Positions 32,901-43,494 of a stretch of DNA of 64,000 nt are shown piece after piece. The DNA comes from Simmondsia chinensis. Taxonomy: Eukaryota; Streptophyta; Magnoliopsida; Caryophyllales; Simmondsiaceae. A program made the translations under genes and the position numbers. The stretch lies in assembly GCA_018398585.1 (NCBI GenBank), contig JAGTTD010000008.1:508501-572500 (forward strand), written 5' to 3'. Every line of letters begins with the position of its first letter. The stretch's first letter is position 1. Below the pieces are notes generated by a model, which saw only the letters and a program-made list of their open reading frames with translations, was not told the origin of the DNA and ran no database searches.

Positions 32901-33883
32901 AGTGAGACACTGCCAGCAGAAACTAAATAAAAGAAGAAATTGAGATTGTGATACTAGCAATTGTATTCAACACGGACTTATACACAACCGCTTGCTTGGG
33001 TAGTTGAGTGTCTTGAAGCATTCGATGAGGACGACACAGCGTTGTCCCTATTTTGAGAATTTGCGTGCAGTATCCTTCACATAGTGGTGTATACGAGCTG
33101 AGTGTTTTCCGAGCTCGTCAAGTTTGAGCCTCCACTCATTTGCATTTAGCTCAGCTCGGGCTCTGCTCAAAGCTCGTTGAACTTGGAAACTTTGAGCTTG
33201 AGCTTGGCTTGAACCTAGCTTAGCGAGCTCTGAGCTAAACTTGCTTTATTTTGGCTTAATTCAAGCTCGATTTGAGGCTCGAGCTTGACTCATTTAGATT
33301 TAAACTTGGCTCGGTTGGGCATATAGAAGGCAATGAATTGCATTAAAATAAGCTCATTTAGGTTCTTGAGTCTACAAGCTCGAGCTTCACCAGGCTTGGG
33401 TCCGGACTCAATAAGCTAAACATGCTAGCTCGGCTAGGCCAGAGCTTGAAACAAGCCGATCCTTCCATGCTTTATGACGGGAGTGGCTCGGCTTATTTAT
33501 AACCCATACCTTCTCGTATAGTGTCCTTGTTCACCATGCCAGCACCTTTTGTACCATAAACATTTATCTGTGGTAAAATTATGTGTTCTGCGTCTTCGGA
33601 TGTTACCCATGAGGACTCTCAGAATTTATTTAACTATCGACATTTTATTTATTCAATTCTCAAGTAGTAATGTTGTCAAAACATTTTGTATACACTATGA
33701 AGACCTAAGCAGGTCTCGCATTCAAAGCTTATCTCCCTCTCGTCCAAATGTTGGTGGCCATATTTAGTGAATTGTTATACTTCTTTACCGTTGTAAAAGA
33801 AAAACTTGTACAGAGAAGACCTATTATTGATATTTGGCTATGTAACATGTATATACTTCGATGCAGCGTGGAAGCTTTTGTAA
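29909..33883 (+). CDS. Uncharacterised plant two-span membrane protein
   Basis: Three coding exons: 29909-30022, 31181-31484 and 33867-33883, all GT/AG and phase-consistent, giving 144 aa. The N-terminus (MRRQQDQQ…VFYELSSLLLNIIR…PFSD-like) is followed by an alanine/serine linker, then PITPAGFASLMLGVSLALML. Two hydrophobic spans lie at about residues 68-93 and 96-116, joined by FPW. The C-terminus is short and ends PRKDIPAWKLL. Exon 3 contributes only 17 coding nt. It was chosen because it restores a compact tail that I recall for plant homologues, whereas reading through the exon-2 donor would add an unrelated hydrophobic end. The function is unknown. The charge pattern suggests a small endomembrane protein, which is an inference. 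Intron 1 holds two MITEs and intron 2 a hAT-type element. Confidence 0.75.
30058..30305. mobile_element. TTGGTT-type MITE in intron 1 (first)
   Basis: Termini GGTCTTGTTTGATTAACG and GGTAACCAAACAAAAGG are imperfect inverted repeats. The interior resembles the next element (GTATTGGGTTGACCTGACGG versus GTATTGTATTGTCATATGGG). Confidence 0.5.
30360..30647. mobile_element. TTGGTT-type MITE in intron 1 (second)
   Basis: Termini AAGGCATTGTTTGGTTAGC and GATAATCAAACAAAGCCTT are inverted repeats. The 288-bp non-coding interior belongs to a family also present at 61028-61456. Confidence 0.65.
33082..33505. mobile_element. hAT-type GAGCTCG element in intron 2
   Basis: Starts near TAGTGGTGTATACGAGCTGA and ends near GGCTCGGCTTATTTATAACC. 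The interior is dense in AGCTCG and GAGCTTG. Inverted termini are weak. Confidence 0.5.
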
Positions 33884-34772
33884 AGACGACGAAGAATACA
33901 AGGCCGCGTTAAGTGGAAATGGTGGCGGGTGTTTCATTCAACAGTCAGTATCGTGGGAGAAAAGCGTCGTATCACAGAATCTCCGGTACGCTTACGAGAA
34001 TTTGTGGATATGATTTCATTAAGTAGGATGAAGTAATTTGTTGTTAGCTTTTTGAATAACTCAGTAGTGCAAAAACCCATGATGATTTTAGTGTTGAGAA
34101 TGAAGAAAATTGGTGATCTGTTTGTTTGTTGGTGATTCGATCACTTTATTTTACTTTATGATATGATTATGATGATGATCCCACTTTGTACAAATTATGG
34201 TACCCACTAGGGGTGTGCATATACTTGGATTTCTGTGAGTGGTTGGGTTTGGTGGAGTTGTCGAGCCTCGTTTTCCACTTCTTCAGTTGCCTGTGGCCTT
34301 TATTGGGGCGTTGTTGTACTTGTATTTCTGTTTCCTGTACATTTTATACACTCTGAGGTATTTGGGATACGAGGTGATGAAGAATTTTCAGGACGATTTG
34401 GTTTATTGAGTGTGCTTGGTGTTTCGCAATTTTGGATTTGAGAAAATAAAAATCGAGTTTTGAAAATAATTTTTATCTTGTTTTTGGTTGGTTCGGCTTT
34501 CACTTAAACTTTAAAAAAAGAAAGTGTTGATAACCAGATACCAAAAACTAAAGAAGATGGTTTTCTACACCTGAGTTTTAGCTAAAAAAAAAAAATTAAA
34601 AATTGCGAACAGGAAAAGATATTGTATGGGCTTTAAAAAAAAAAAGGGGTTTTGTTAAAAACCCAGCTTTAAAAATAACTAGATTTACTTTATATGAAAT
34701 TTGGGAAAGGATTGTCGAGCTATGATTAGTAGGAAAGTATATTTCTCTCATTTTATCAGTATACATGTGGGG
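33884..34772. other. 3' flank of membrane-protein gene and intergenic
   Basis: Probable 3' UTR of the upstream gene for the first few hundred bases, then AT-rich DNA. No further gene seen. Confidence 0.45.
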
Positions 34773-35010
34773 TTTATTTATCAGACACTAATGCACCGGA
34801 TTCCATTAGAACTCCGAAGTTAAGCGTGCTTGGGCGAGAGTAGTACCAGAATGGGTGATCTCTTGAGAAGTTCTCGTGTTGCCAACCTTATAAGGTTGGG
34901 GTCTTCGAAAACAATCTTTGGGTAGGGTTATACACTAAAGGGGTAAGGTTGGGTACATTCACCCCCCAAGACCCCGTTTAGGCGGGAGCCCTTAAGGCAC
35001 TATTGTTGTT
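34773..35010 (+). mobile_element. 5S rRNA-derived SINE, subfamily B
   Basis: Begins TTTATTTATCAGACACTAAT and keeps GCACCGGATTCCATTAGAAC, AAGTTAAGCGTGCTTGGGCG and GTACCAGAATGGGTGATCTC. It extends to the 5S 3' end (TCGTGTTGC), followed by CAACCTTATAAGGTTGGGGT, the tail, and ATTGTTGTT. It retains more 5S sequence than subfamily A. Confidence 0.85.
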
Positions 35011-35182
35011 ATATGTATACATATATATTCATTTTTACAGTGGTAAGAAAGTCGCAAGGGTTGCAAAAGGGGGTGGCCCTCCCCAAATCACCTTATACCC
35101 CTCTCCCAAAATGATGAAGGCGGGATTCCCAAGTCTCGAACACTATTATTTGGAGAGTTATTAATTGAGCTAGCTGACGCCT

Positions 35183-35253
35183 TCAGATATATATAGATAT
35201 AACTTCATAGGAATTCAGCTATCAGATATATATAGATATAACTTCATAGGAAT
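35183..35253 (+). repeat. Short direct duplication
   Basis: Two adjacent copies of a unit of about 33 bp: CAGATATATATAGATATAAC then TTCATAGGAATT. The first is followed by CAGCTAT, the second by GTATATA. Confidence 0.8.
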
Positions 35254-35371
35254 TGTATATAGGTGATGATTTACTGTAAGGTCCAATTTTTTATACGAAA
35301 GTGTTTTATAAAGTGAATTCAATGAGGCCTATATGAGGCCCATTGGGTGTCCTATGAGTGGCATGGGTATA

Positions 35372-36218
35372 CTACGACAACAACAATAACAATCTTAGTA
35401 CCTCAAGGGCTCCTGCATAAGTAGGGTCTGGGAGGTAGATGTACGCAGCCTTCTCCCTTCAGGGTGCTACCCTCAAAAAAGGCTGTTTACGAGGACCCCC
35501 AACCTGAGAAGCGTGTTGTCATGGAAGCAAGGCAACCTGTCAGCATGAAGCAACAAAGCATAAGAGGAGGACATAACACAAAGCAAGCACCACGAAGCCA
35601 AATTCAAAAATTCATTAGAAGGCAGTTACAAGCGATTAAAAGGCAAGTAAATAGACAAGCAAGTAAGTGCGCCACAGGAGGTCTAAAACGCGTAGTCACA
35701 CTAGTGTCAGGTATAATGTGCAGCGCTACTTTAAGCCGCTACATCAGTACCATTATGCTAACCCTCCAACGAGCTCTATGTAAGGCCATCTCCTCCTGTA
35801 GGCTTAGGTGGGTGAGGTCTTGTCGGATCGTTTCCGATCATCTCTTCTTTGGCCTGCCTCTCCCTCTCCTTCCTAGCGTAGTATGGAGCTGTTCACCTTT
35901 TCTGACTAGAGCAGTGGTCGGCCTCCTTCTAACATGTCCAAACCACCTCAGACGATGCTCCCTTAATTTATCCTCGATCGAGGCTATGCCCAATTTGCCC
36001 CCTATAACGTCGTTCTTGATTAGTGTCCGCACATCCATCGCAGCATTCTCATCTCCGCCACCTTCAACTTCTGTGTATAATATTATTTCGTTGGCCGACA
36101 CTCCGCCCCATTGCCACCTCCTAACATGTCCAAACCATCGCAGCATCGTTCCTTGTGTTTCGTTGGCCAACCCTTCTGTGTATGAGTGGTATGGGTATAA
36201 GGAATAAATATACTTCAA
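35372..36218 (-). mobile_element. RTE-like LINE 3' fragment with SINE-like tail
   Basis: On the minus strand the protein end reads KNDVIGGKLGIASIEDKLRE, HRLRWFGHVRRRPTTALVRK, GRGRPKKR, stop, SETIRQDLTHLSLQEEMALH, RARWRVSI. This is the C-terminal region of plant RTE-like LINEs. A frameshift near 36030-36060 and the stop at 35838 inactivate it. It is followed by about 250 bp of 3' UTR and the tail at 35372-35512 (CTTCTCAGGTTGGGGGTCCT, AAACAGCC, AAGGCTGCGTACATCTACC, CTTGAGGTACTAAG, TTGTTGTTG). The tail is the same module as in the 5S-SINEs. Confidence 0.75.
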
Positions 36219-36974
36219 GAGTGATCTTCAGATAGAAGAGGATGTTTCAGAAGCATGGTACAATAAAATTAGAGCATTTATCAACTAGGTATCCGAATAT
36301 TTTAATATATACAATAAAATACCTTAGTATTTAAATATTTTGTCACCCAAGCATCATATGTCGGAAATTGATAAAAGTTTTTTTTTAACCGAATCAGATT
36401 GATTTTAAATAGAAAGTGCTTGTATAATACATAATTGTGATAATAGGTAAGTTATGTCAATATTTTTAATTAAAACCCGGCGAATTATGATAAAGTTTGT
36501 TAAACTTTGATATAAACTACTTGTTTGTTGCCAAAATTGTATGTCATGTTAGTATTTTTTGTTTTTTTCTATAAAAATCATCCGATTATAGTGAACATCG
36601 TTATATATGGTTGAAATCGTGTTTCACTTTTGCATTTTTCAACGAAAATAATTATGGCAGAAGAATACTTGATTGATAAACTTTTAAAACTTCAGAGTAT
36701 TTAAGTAATAAAATTTTTAAACCTTAATAAACCCCACTGTATGAAATGTAAAAGTATTTAGATAATAAATGACCAAACCGTATCAATACATAAGTTTCGA
36801 ATTGGCAATCTTTCACATAAAGGGGGAAAAAAGTACTCTTAGCTGCATGCTTTCTTTTTCTGGTTCTTTTCTTCTGCAATGGCAAGCTGCGTACGTAAAG
36901 AAAGGAATAATAGTAAGAGATTCAATCAATCAAAACCCAAAATGGGATCTTCATTGTATGACAATCGCAGATTT
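36219..36974. other. Intergenic, nothing recognised
   Basis: AT-rich sequence without gene or identifiable element. Confidence 0.5.
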
Positions 36975-37267
36975 TGTCAAAGAATTAACTTTTTTAAAAG
37001 TTTAAATTGATAGGTGAAACCTATAAATGGTTTTATACTCTAATATGCCCCATCATGTAAATGTTTATTGGGCTTAAAGTGTGGATACTACAGAGGTCTA
37101 CCTCATAATTATGTGTTTAAATTGTGTTGATATTGAAAGAAAGAGCAGTTAGGGTTGGAACTCGTGACCTCTTAGTTAATAAGGCTCTGATACCATGTCA
37201 AAGAATCAACTTTTTTAAAAGTTTAATCTGATAGAGAAAGACATAGAAATAATTTTATACTTTAACG
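36975..37267 (-). mobile_element. Intact miniature LTR element (TRIM/SMART-like), 293 bp
   Basis: Terminal repeats of 71-72 bp at 36975-37045 and 37196-37267 begin TGTCAAAGAATYAACTTTTT (plus strand). On the minus strand the primer site is TGGTATCAGAGC, a perfect match to the initiator-Met class, at 37184-37195. The purine tract ATGGGGCA flanks the other LTR. The internal tRNA-like block GAGGTCACGAGTTCCAACCC is shared with the copy at 21147. Confidence 0.8.
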
Positions 37268-37444
37268 TGTTGAAATCTTGTCTAAAAATGTGCTTTACTT
37301 GAAAAAGAATGTATTGACAAAAAGGTGGCTTAATTGGTATGTTTCGAAGAGACGCCAAAGCAAATCAGGCAACATGGCTTGTAAAGGTTTCATTTCAATG
37401 GAGAATCTCTTCAAGTTCCTTTCTAATTAATGGTGTGATTTCTT

Positions 37445-37740
37445 GCGTATAGGAGTGTAAACGAAGAAAACATTTAATGAATAGCTAGTACTTAGGGCTC
37501 TATAACTTATCGAGCTGAGTTCGAGCGGACTTTATAAGCTTGATGAGTCAATTTCTAACAAAGGGTTGCTCGGACTGTTGACATTTGCAAATAGTTTGAT
37601 AAGGGGTTATTAAGAGCTCGTAAAACTCATTAGTGGCTCCGTATTAGCTTAAAAAAGGATAGATTATAGCTCAATAATAACTCGAATAGCTTGACTGGAT
37701 AACAAGCTCCACTCCATTATAAGCTTAATTCAGCTTTGAT
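37445..37740. mobile_element. hAT-type GAGCTCG element, diverged
   Basis: Starts AGGAGTGTAAACGAAGAAAA. The interior has TTATCGAGCTGAGTTCGAGC and TAAGAGCTCGTAAAACTC. The far end is not sharply defined. Confidence 0.5.
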
Positions 37741-38130
37741 TTGGCTAAAATTTGAGTTGCGCTGAATATCAAACATACTAATTTTTATGCGACATGGTGT
37801 CACAACTTGACCTCGACATCCAAGCACGAATCTCTTAAGTGCTTTGGCGGCATAAATGATTAGCAAGCTCAACTTCCAACGAGGAGGTACCCAACTCGTG
37901 TGTGCACACATACAAATTTATATAGATCGGATGACTTAGATGAGAGGGTAAATTCTGGGCCACTTATTTGTCAGCTGACGTCATCTCTCTCCCCAACTTC
38001 AAACAAATACATGATATATAATTCATCTTCTCACATAAATAGGTGTAAAGTAATTTTAAAATCTTAGCCCTTTATTTAGATCTAATAGTCATTATTTTCT
38101 CATCTCATTTCTCACCTTCTCATAAAAGTC
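37741..38130. other. Upstream region of DUF3339 gene
   Basis: No gene seen. Probable distal promoter of the following gene. Confidence 0.4.
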
Positions 38131-38149
38131 GTACTCTATATGAACATTT

Positions 38150-38403
38150 GTAAAAGAAACATACCAAGTGCCTCAAAGGCTCCCGCCTACGTAGTGTCCG
38201 GGCGGGGGGGGGGGGGGGGGGGGTGATGTACACAGCCATCGCCCTTCAGGGTGTTACCCTGAAAAGAAGCTATTTCCCAGCGCCCTAAAATTGAGGGTGA
38301 TGACTTCCCAGAAGGTCACCCATCCTGGTACTACTATCGCCCAAGCACGCTTAACTTCAGAGTTTTAATGGGATCCCGTGACGGCGTGTTGGTGCCTTCT
38401 TTG
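38150..38403 (-). mobile_element. Young 5S-SINE in DUF3339 promoter
   Basis: Flanked by the perfect 19-bp duplication GTACTCTATATGAACATTT (38131-38149 and 38404-38422). On the minus strand it runs from CAAAGAAGGCACCAACACGC through the 5S A and C boxes and the LINE-type tail to GCACTTGGTATGTTTCTTTT. A G run of about 22 at 38203-38224 expands the tail. It lies antisense to the gene, about 58 bp before its TATA box. Confidence 0.95.
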
Positions 38404-38460
38404 GTACTCTATATGAACATTTATATATATATATATATATTAAATACATAAATTACATTA

Positions 38461-38467
38461 TATAAAG
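38461..38467 (+). promoter_or_regulatory. Probable TATA box of DUF3339 gene
   Basis: TATAAAG about 200 bp before the start codon, followed by a C-rich, leader-like stretch. A (TA)n run at 38424-38440 lies between it and the SINE. Confidence 0.5.
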
Positions 38468-38663
38468 ATTTTTTGGAAGCCTAACCCACAAAACTTCCAT
38501 ACAAAATCTTCCTTTCTTCCCTCCAAAGTCTACCCCCACTACATAAACCCCATCACCCCCATTCACTCATCTCATTCACATCCTTAATCACTATTAATCC
38601 ATTTTAAATTATCACCCAAATTAATCCAAACCCGAAATTAATTAGTTACTCGATAATATCGAT

Positions 38664-38882
38664 ATGGGTCACAGTCATGACTGGGGCCCAGTCTTCATTG
38701 CTACGATATTGTTCGTGCTCTTGACACCAGGGCTCCTCTTTCAGGTGCCAGGCGGGCAACGTTACATCGAGTTTGGAAGCTTACGAACGGGTGGTGCATC
38801 CATTTTGGTGCATGCCCTTCTCTACTTTGGGCTTATTTGTATCTTCTTGATCGCCATTGGTGTTCACCTCTATATGGGTTGA
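38664..38882 (+). CDS. DUF3339 family small membrane protein
   Basis: Single-exon 72-aa protein beginning MGHSHDWGPVFIATILFVLL, typical in length and sequence of the plant DUF3339 family (around 68-72 aa). Two hydrophobic segments, at about residues 10-27 and 49-70, flank a conserved central turn (PGGQRYIEFGSLRTGGASI). The C-terminus ends GVHLYMG. The second span, LVHALLYFGLICIFLIAIGV, is the most conserved part of the family. The function is not established. The start is the only ATG before the first span. A recent 5S-SINE insertion lies in its proximal promoter and could influence expression, which is an inference. Confidence 0.9.
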   Translation: MGHSHDWGPVFIATILFVLLTPGLLFQVPGGQRYIEFGSLRTGGASILVHALLYFGLICIFLIAIGVHLYMG

Positions 38883-40506
38883 TTTTGTCGCGCAATTATT
38901 TGAGTATGTGATATCGGGTTGTTTAATTCATTGGTTCTTGATGTTTGTTTGTTTGCTTGAGTTGGTATCTTGTCTTTTCTTTTATTTAAAATAGTCTATA
39001 ATATTTGTAAATTTGTTCAAATATTGATCATTTATCTTTTCTTTTTTGAAAATGATCCCTAAATGTTTTATTTTTGCGACAAAATCGATTTCTTGTCTAG
39101 TGAGTGAAATTAGGAAAAAAAAAAGGATACGTGGCCAAATTTGTCGTAAAATAAGACACGAGGGACTATTTTGAACTAGAAAAAGGACAATGGATCAATT
39201 TGAATAAATTTATAAATATCGAGGGCTATTTTGAATAAAAAAGACAGAGATCAATAAACTTATAAACATTAGGAACCAATAGAGTAAACAACTCTATGAT
39301 ACGTATGAGAAGAAAATAATTCAATAATTATATTTGACATTACTGAAAGTTTTTTTTTTTTATTATTTGATAATTTTTTGTCACGTGTATTTTTTTCTCT
39401 TGACTTGCGCTACATTTAGTTACTTTTGTGTTTAATAAATTAAATTTCTTATTGATTGATTTCGATGCATTGTCTGTGCTCTTATAATAATATTAAATAT
39501 TCTGATAATAACATTATACGATAAAAAAAAGATCACCAAAAAATATCACAATCAAAATGACACTTTCAACCACTATCTTCTTTGTGGGCACCTTCGGGGC
39601 CTGGGGCCTCACCATGAAGCCCTAGCCCGAGTGTGTTTACGTATAGTTCAAACCGAAAATTAAATTAATCGTATTATTTGATCGAGGTTAAGTGACAGTT
39701 ATGTTTGATCCGGGTTTAGAGTAATGAGTAAATGTTTATCGGCACTTAAATTAGGATCAAAACGAATAATTCGATCTTAGACTGATTGATTCTTACTTGA
39801 TATCATTCTTTTTTCACGATTTTGTATTAAAGTTGTAATATAAAACAGGCAACTCGACGAGCACTGGATTAAATCTTTGCCTTTTTTTTGCCCTATTTAA
39901 AATATTTACCCTCACAAGGACTCTAAGGTCCTATTTGATATTTTTTTTAAAATTAGGATTTAAAAATATATATTTTTTTTAATTTGTGATTTTAGCTCAA
40001 ATTAAAACAAATTAAAAATTCAGTGTCAAAGTAAGATTTAAAATACAATTGGGTAATTATATATTAGTATTCTGAAGTTTAGTATATTAATTTTTAGTCA
40101 ATAAACTTTGTAAATATTTTTTACTAAAAATATATATTTAATAAAATAGTCAAACAACTGACAAATAATACAAAGTTTTACACCCTTTTGTACTATTATG
40201 ATGACTAATATATAATTTACTCAAAATAGTTTCTTCATCCAACTCTCTCTTTATTACAGGTGTCACAATTACACTGTGTGTGTGGGATGAGAGAAGAAGA
40301 GACAATGGAATTACTAACAAATAAGACGAAATTTTTGATACGTCCATAATTGGATTAGGGCAATTCGATATCAATTATATTAGATAGGGAAAAAAGGGGA
40401 GAAATATATAGAAGAAAGGGGAGAAAACACAGAAAAATTGGGGGAGAAAGAGAAAACATCACACACATCTTCAACATACCCTAACCCTAACTAACCTCCT
40501 TCTATA
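38883..40506. other. Intergenic, AT-rich
   Basis: First few hundred bases are probably the 3' UTR of the DUF3339 gene. The rest is AT-rich with runs of A and T and no gene or clear repeat unit. Confidence 0.45.
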
Positions 40507-40515
40507 TATAAAGAA

Positions 40516-41054
40516 GGGTTATTTACATTTTAGTACTCTGATATTTTTGAAAATAATAAAAATGACCCTGACCTTTTTGAATTATTAAAAAATCCCCTAA
40601 GTTTTTATTGTATTAATAAAAAGGCTCATCTCAAGCGTTATGACGTTATTTTTCATCGACATAGCTAATTTGGTAATTATTTTTTATTAATGCTATAATA
40701 AAATAACCTAAAATACACTTCAACTCCCTTATTATTACTTTATAGGCACAAAATTTGAGATATTGTATTATGTAGAAGTTATCTATTTTCGCTTAATTTG
40801 TTTCAAAATATGGTTATTAAGGAGTATTTTTATCATTTTACTATAGCATTAATAAAAACACAGCTGTCACATCAGCTCTGTTGGCTAAAAATGACATCAT
40901 CACGTCAGAGAGAAGCCTTTCATTTATGTGACAAAAACTTAGGGGCCTTTTTATTAATACGACAAAAACTTAAGGACCTTTTTAATAATTCAAAAAGGTC
41001 ATAATCCTTTTTATTATTTCCAAAAATGTCGGGATACTAAAATATAAATAACCC
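40516..41054. mobile_element. MITE with 9-bp target duplication (Mutator-like)
   Basis: 539-bp element starting GGGTTATTTAC and ending ATAAATAACCC, with inverted ends extending inward (TTAGTACTCTGATATTTTTG versus AAAAATGTCGGGATACTAAA). Both sides carry TATAAAGAA (40507-40515 and 41055-41063), a perfect 9-bp duplication. A 9-bp duplication with long inverted ends fits a Mutator-derived MITE. No transposase. Relatives at 9690, 10680 and 29085. Confidence 0.8.
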
Positions 41055-41458
41055 TATAAAGAAACTATATAAAATATTTTGTAAAAATATCTACTAAGCA
41101 TGCCACCTCAGTAGGGACACGTGGCAGCCAAAGAGGTGGTCTCTGGATTAAATCCAAGAAAATCTGTATCAATACTCCCAATCTTATTTTGACTCGTATC
41201 AATTTTACACTCTTTTATACCATTATAGTATACTTTTTAAATGTTAATTTTAATTTTTAAAAAGTCAAAAACTGTAAACAGAAACGCGGTAGATGGCACA
41301 CCACTTGGCATATAGAGGGCACGTTTAAAAAGTGGGGGAAAAAGGGTCACCATATTTGCAAAGCTTGTATCCCACAACTTGATCCTCAAAATGGCAAAAA
41401 ATATCTCACATTCATTTTGTTGTAGTTGATGTCACGTCATCAAATTTATATTTAGTCC
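41055..41458. other. Intergenic, nothing recognised
   Basis: AT-rich spacer without recognised features. Confidence 0.4.
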
Positions 41459-42031
41459 TAGAAGTGTGTAAACGAGCCGAGTCGAGCACCTCCTTGTTCG
41501 AGCTCGAGTTCGATAAGGCTTATCGAGCTCGAGTTCGAGTCTGGCTCTTATTGAGTATTTCTAACCTTTGATCGAACTCGGTTTGATAAGAATATAGCGT
41601 GTTCAATACTCGGCTGGGCTCAGCTCATTAGGCTTATCGAGTAGAGTTGAGCTTGTTATCGAGTCGAGTCGAGCTCGTTATTGAGCCCAATCGAGTTTAA
41701 AATTGAGCCAAGCTTGCAATTGAGTCGAGCTCATTAACGAGCCGAGCTTTTTAAGTTATTATCGAACAGTTTTTGAACTAGTACCAACTGTTATCGAGCT
41801 CATAACGAGCTGATATCGAGCCACTTAACGAGCTCTTATTGAGCCCTTATCGAACTGTTCGTAAACATTAGTGAGCCGAGCATCACCCTGTTCGAACTTG
41901 GCTCGTTAAGTTATCAAGCCTGCTCGAACTCGACTTGACAAGCTATCGAGCCCTCCTAATGAACACGAACGAGCCCTAATCGATATCGAATAGAAGTAGT
42001 TCATCGAACATTCTGTTCGTTTACTCCCCTA
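41459..42031. mobile_element. hAT-type GAGCTCG element, long copy
   Basis: Starts TAGAAGTGTGTAAACGAGCC and ends GTTCGTTTACTCCCCTA. The interior is saturated with CGAGCTCG, GAGCCGAG and TTATCGAG words. It is the opposite-orientation relative of 58555-59125. The 8-bp duplication is not preserved here. Confidence 0.7.
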
Positions 42032-42314
42032 AGCGGATATAGTGGACAAGGCCGGTTCTGATACTTTCGGAGCCTCAAGCGGATATTTCAAATGGAGGCC
42101 CTTTATATATAATAAAATTCTAAAAATTATTAATATTAACAGCTAAGACTTTAAAAATATAATCATCTAGAATTTGGGGCACTTAAATTTTTGAGGCCCC
42201 AATCGAGTGCTTGGGTTGCTTTGGGGTTATATCCGGCCTTGCTTGAAACTACTCTCTAGATATTTTGCCCTTCGTGTATCCATCTCGAGAAGTCTTGAAC
42301 ACCACATGCAATTT

Positions 42315-42510
42315 GTTAATGACTCCAGTTGTGAGTCTAGTAAGAATATTATGTATGTATTGTGAGAGAGAAGAGATAGATATATAAACCTAATTGGTTG
42401 TTCTACCTAATACCAATTGATTTTAAAATAAAGCTCCATTTGGACTTATATGTGGACCTTATATATGCCACCTATTTTGGTCGGGCCTGAAAATCCGATT
42501 AAATTTAACA
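42315..42510 (+). repeat. LTR-like repeat, probable solo LTR
   Basis: From TGTTAATGACTCCAGTTGTG to TTAAATTTAACA, with ACCTAATACCAATTGATTTT, ATTTGGACTTATATGTGGAC and TCGGGCCTGAAAATCC. TG...CA ends of a family of about 200 bp also at 6060, 15285, 16262 and 22670. Confidence 0.5.
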
Positions 42511-42810
42511 TAATGCCTCAGTTCTCCACAGGAAAATTGTGTCAAATTTGACCAATTTACAAGTGACTTCATCCCTACATTGGAGTAACAAACTCTTTCT
42601 CTTTTGGGCTAAGGCTGGTTCCATGCAAAAATTGCAAGCGTGGCCCTTCATATACAACAAATTATAAAAATTATTCTCACAAAACTTAGTAATATTAACA
42701 ATTGGTACTTTAAAAATCACAGCTCCTAAAATTCGGAAGCGCCAAGCAGTTGCTTGGAGTTATGCCTTACCCTGTTATGGGCTTAAGTTGTGCATCATAG
42801 CATAGTAAGG

Positions 42811-43494
42811 GACTGTTGGATTATCTGTAGAGCTTAGTTGTATTAGGCCTATTTACAAAATATAGGACTGGGTCAATCCTATGGAGGCTCATGACACACT
42901 AGGGTTTTAGTGTGGTGCTCTATAAATACACAAAGATTGTATATATTACCATTAGGGTTAAGGTGACCAAAGAGGGCACCAACACGCCGTTACCGAATCC
43001 CATTAAAACTCCGAAGTTAAGCATGGTTGGGCGAAAGTAGTACCATGATGGGTGACCTCCTGAGAAGTCCTCACTCTCAGGTTGGAGGCACTGGGAAACA
43101 GCCTCTCTTCAGGTTAACACTCTGAAGGGGGAAGGCTGCATACATTCTCCCCCCAGACCCTGCGTGGGCGGGTGCCCTTGAGGCACTGGGTACGTTCCTT
43201 TACCATTAGGGTTGAGGTGAGATTGAGAGAGGATTGTGAGTTGAGAGACGTCTCATGTAAACTCCAATTGAAATAAAAACATTATCTTGTTCCCCTCCGT
43301 AGATGCAGGCTTCGGCCAAACTACATAAATTCTTATGTTCTCCTATATCCCATTTTGTTTATTATTGTTACTTCGATTTATAATTTGTATATTCCGTGGG
43401 TTATTATAATACGCGATTTCATGAGCCCGTCGGGGACTTTACTTTCTTGTGTTGTGTTGCAATAATGTTGTGTTAAATCATTACAAGGTCAACA
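42811..43494 (+). repeat. LTR-like repeat with a nested 5S-SINE
   Basis: Starts TGTTGGATTATCTGTAGAGC, has a TATA-type promoter motif (CTCTATAAATAC, about 42919), and ends near AAGGTCAACA. Without the SINE and one target copy it would be about 430 bp. No internal retroelement domain or second LTR is seen, so it is either a solo LTR or an unclassified repeat. Confidence 0.4.
42967..43199 (+). mobile_element. 5S-SINE subfamily A, complete (233 bp)
   Basis: Flanked by a 21-bp duplication with one mismatch (42946-42966 and 43200-43220; core TTACCATTAGGGTT). The element runs from CCAAAGAGGGCACCAACACG to CTGGGTACGTTCCTT, which defines both termini of subfamily A. The A box (GAAGTTAAGCATGGTTGGGC) has two changes. 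The C box (ATGATGGGTGACCTCCT) is near intact. Confidence 0.95.

Noticed and set aside
33867..34013. Alternative longer frame after the 33866 acceptor (about 48 codons)
   Set aside because: It needs a phase-0 donor that is not present at the end of exon 2. The phase-1 junction giving AWKLL-stop fits the splice sites better.
35464..36207. Plus-strand 247-codon frame
   Set aside because: It is the antisense shadow of the LINE C-terminus and its 3' tail, both read on the minus strand.
42967..43199. Cassandra-type LTR retroelement (5S in its LTR)
   Set aside because: The copy with exact duplications has no TG…CA terminal repeats, primer site or purine tract, and its 20-bp-class duplications are LINE-type, not the 5-bp type of LTR elements.
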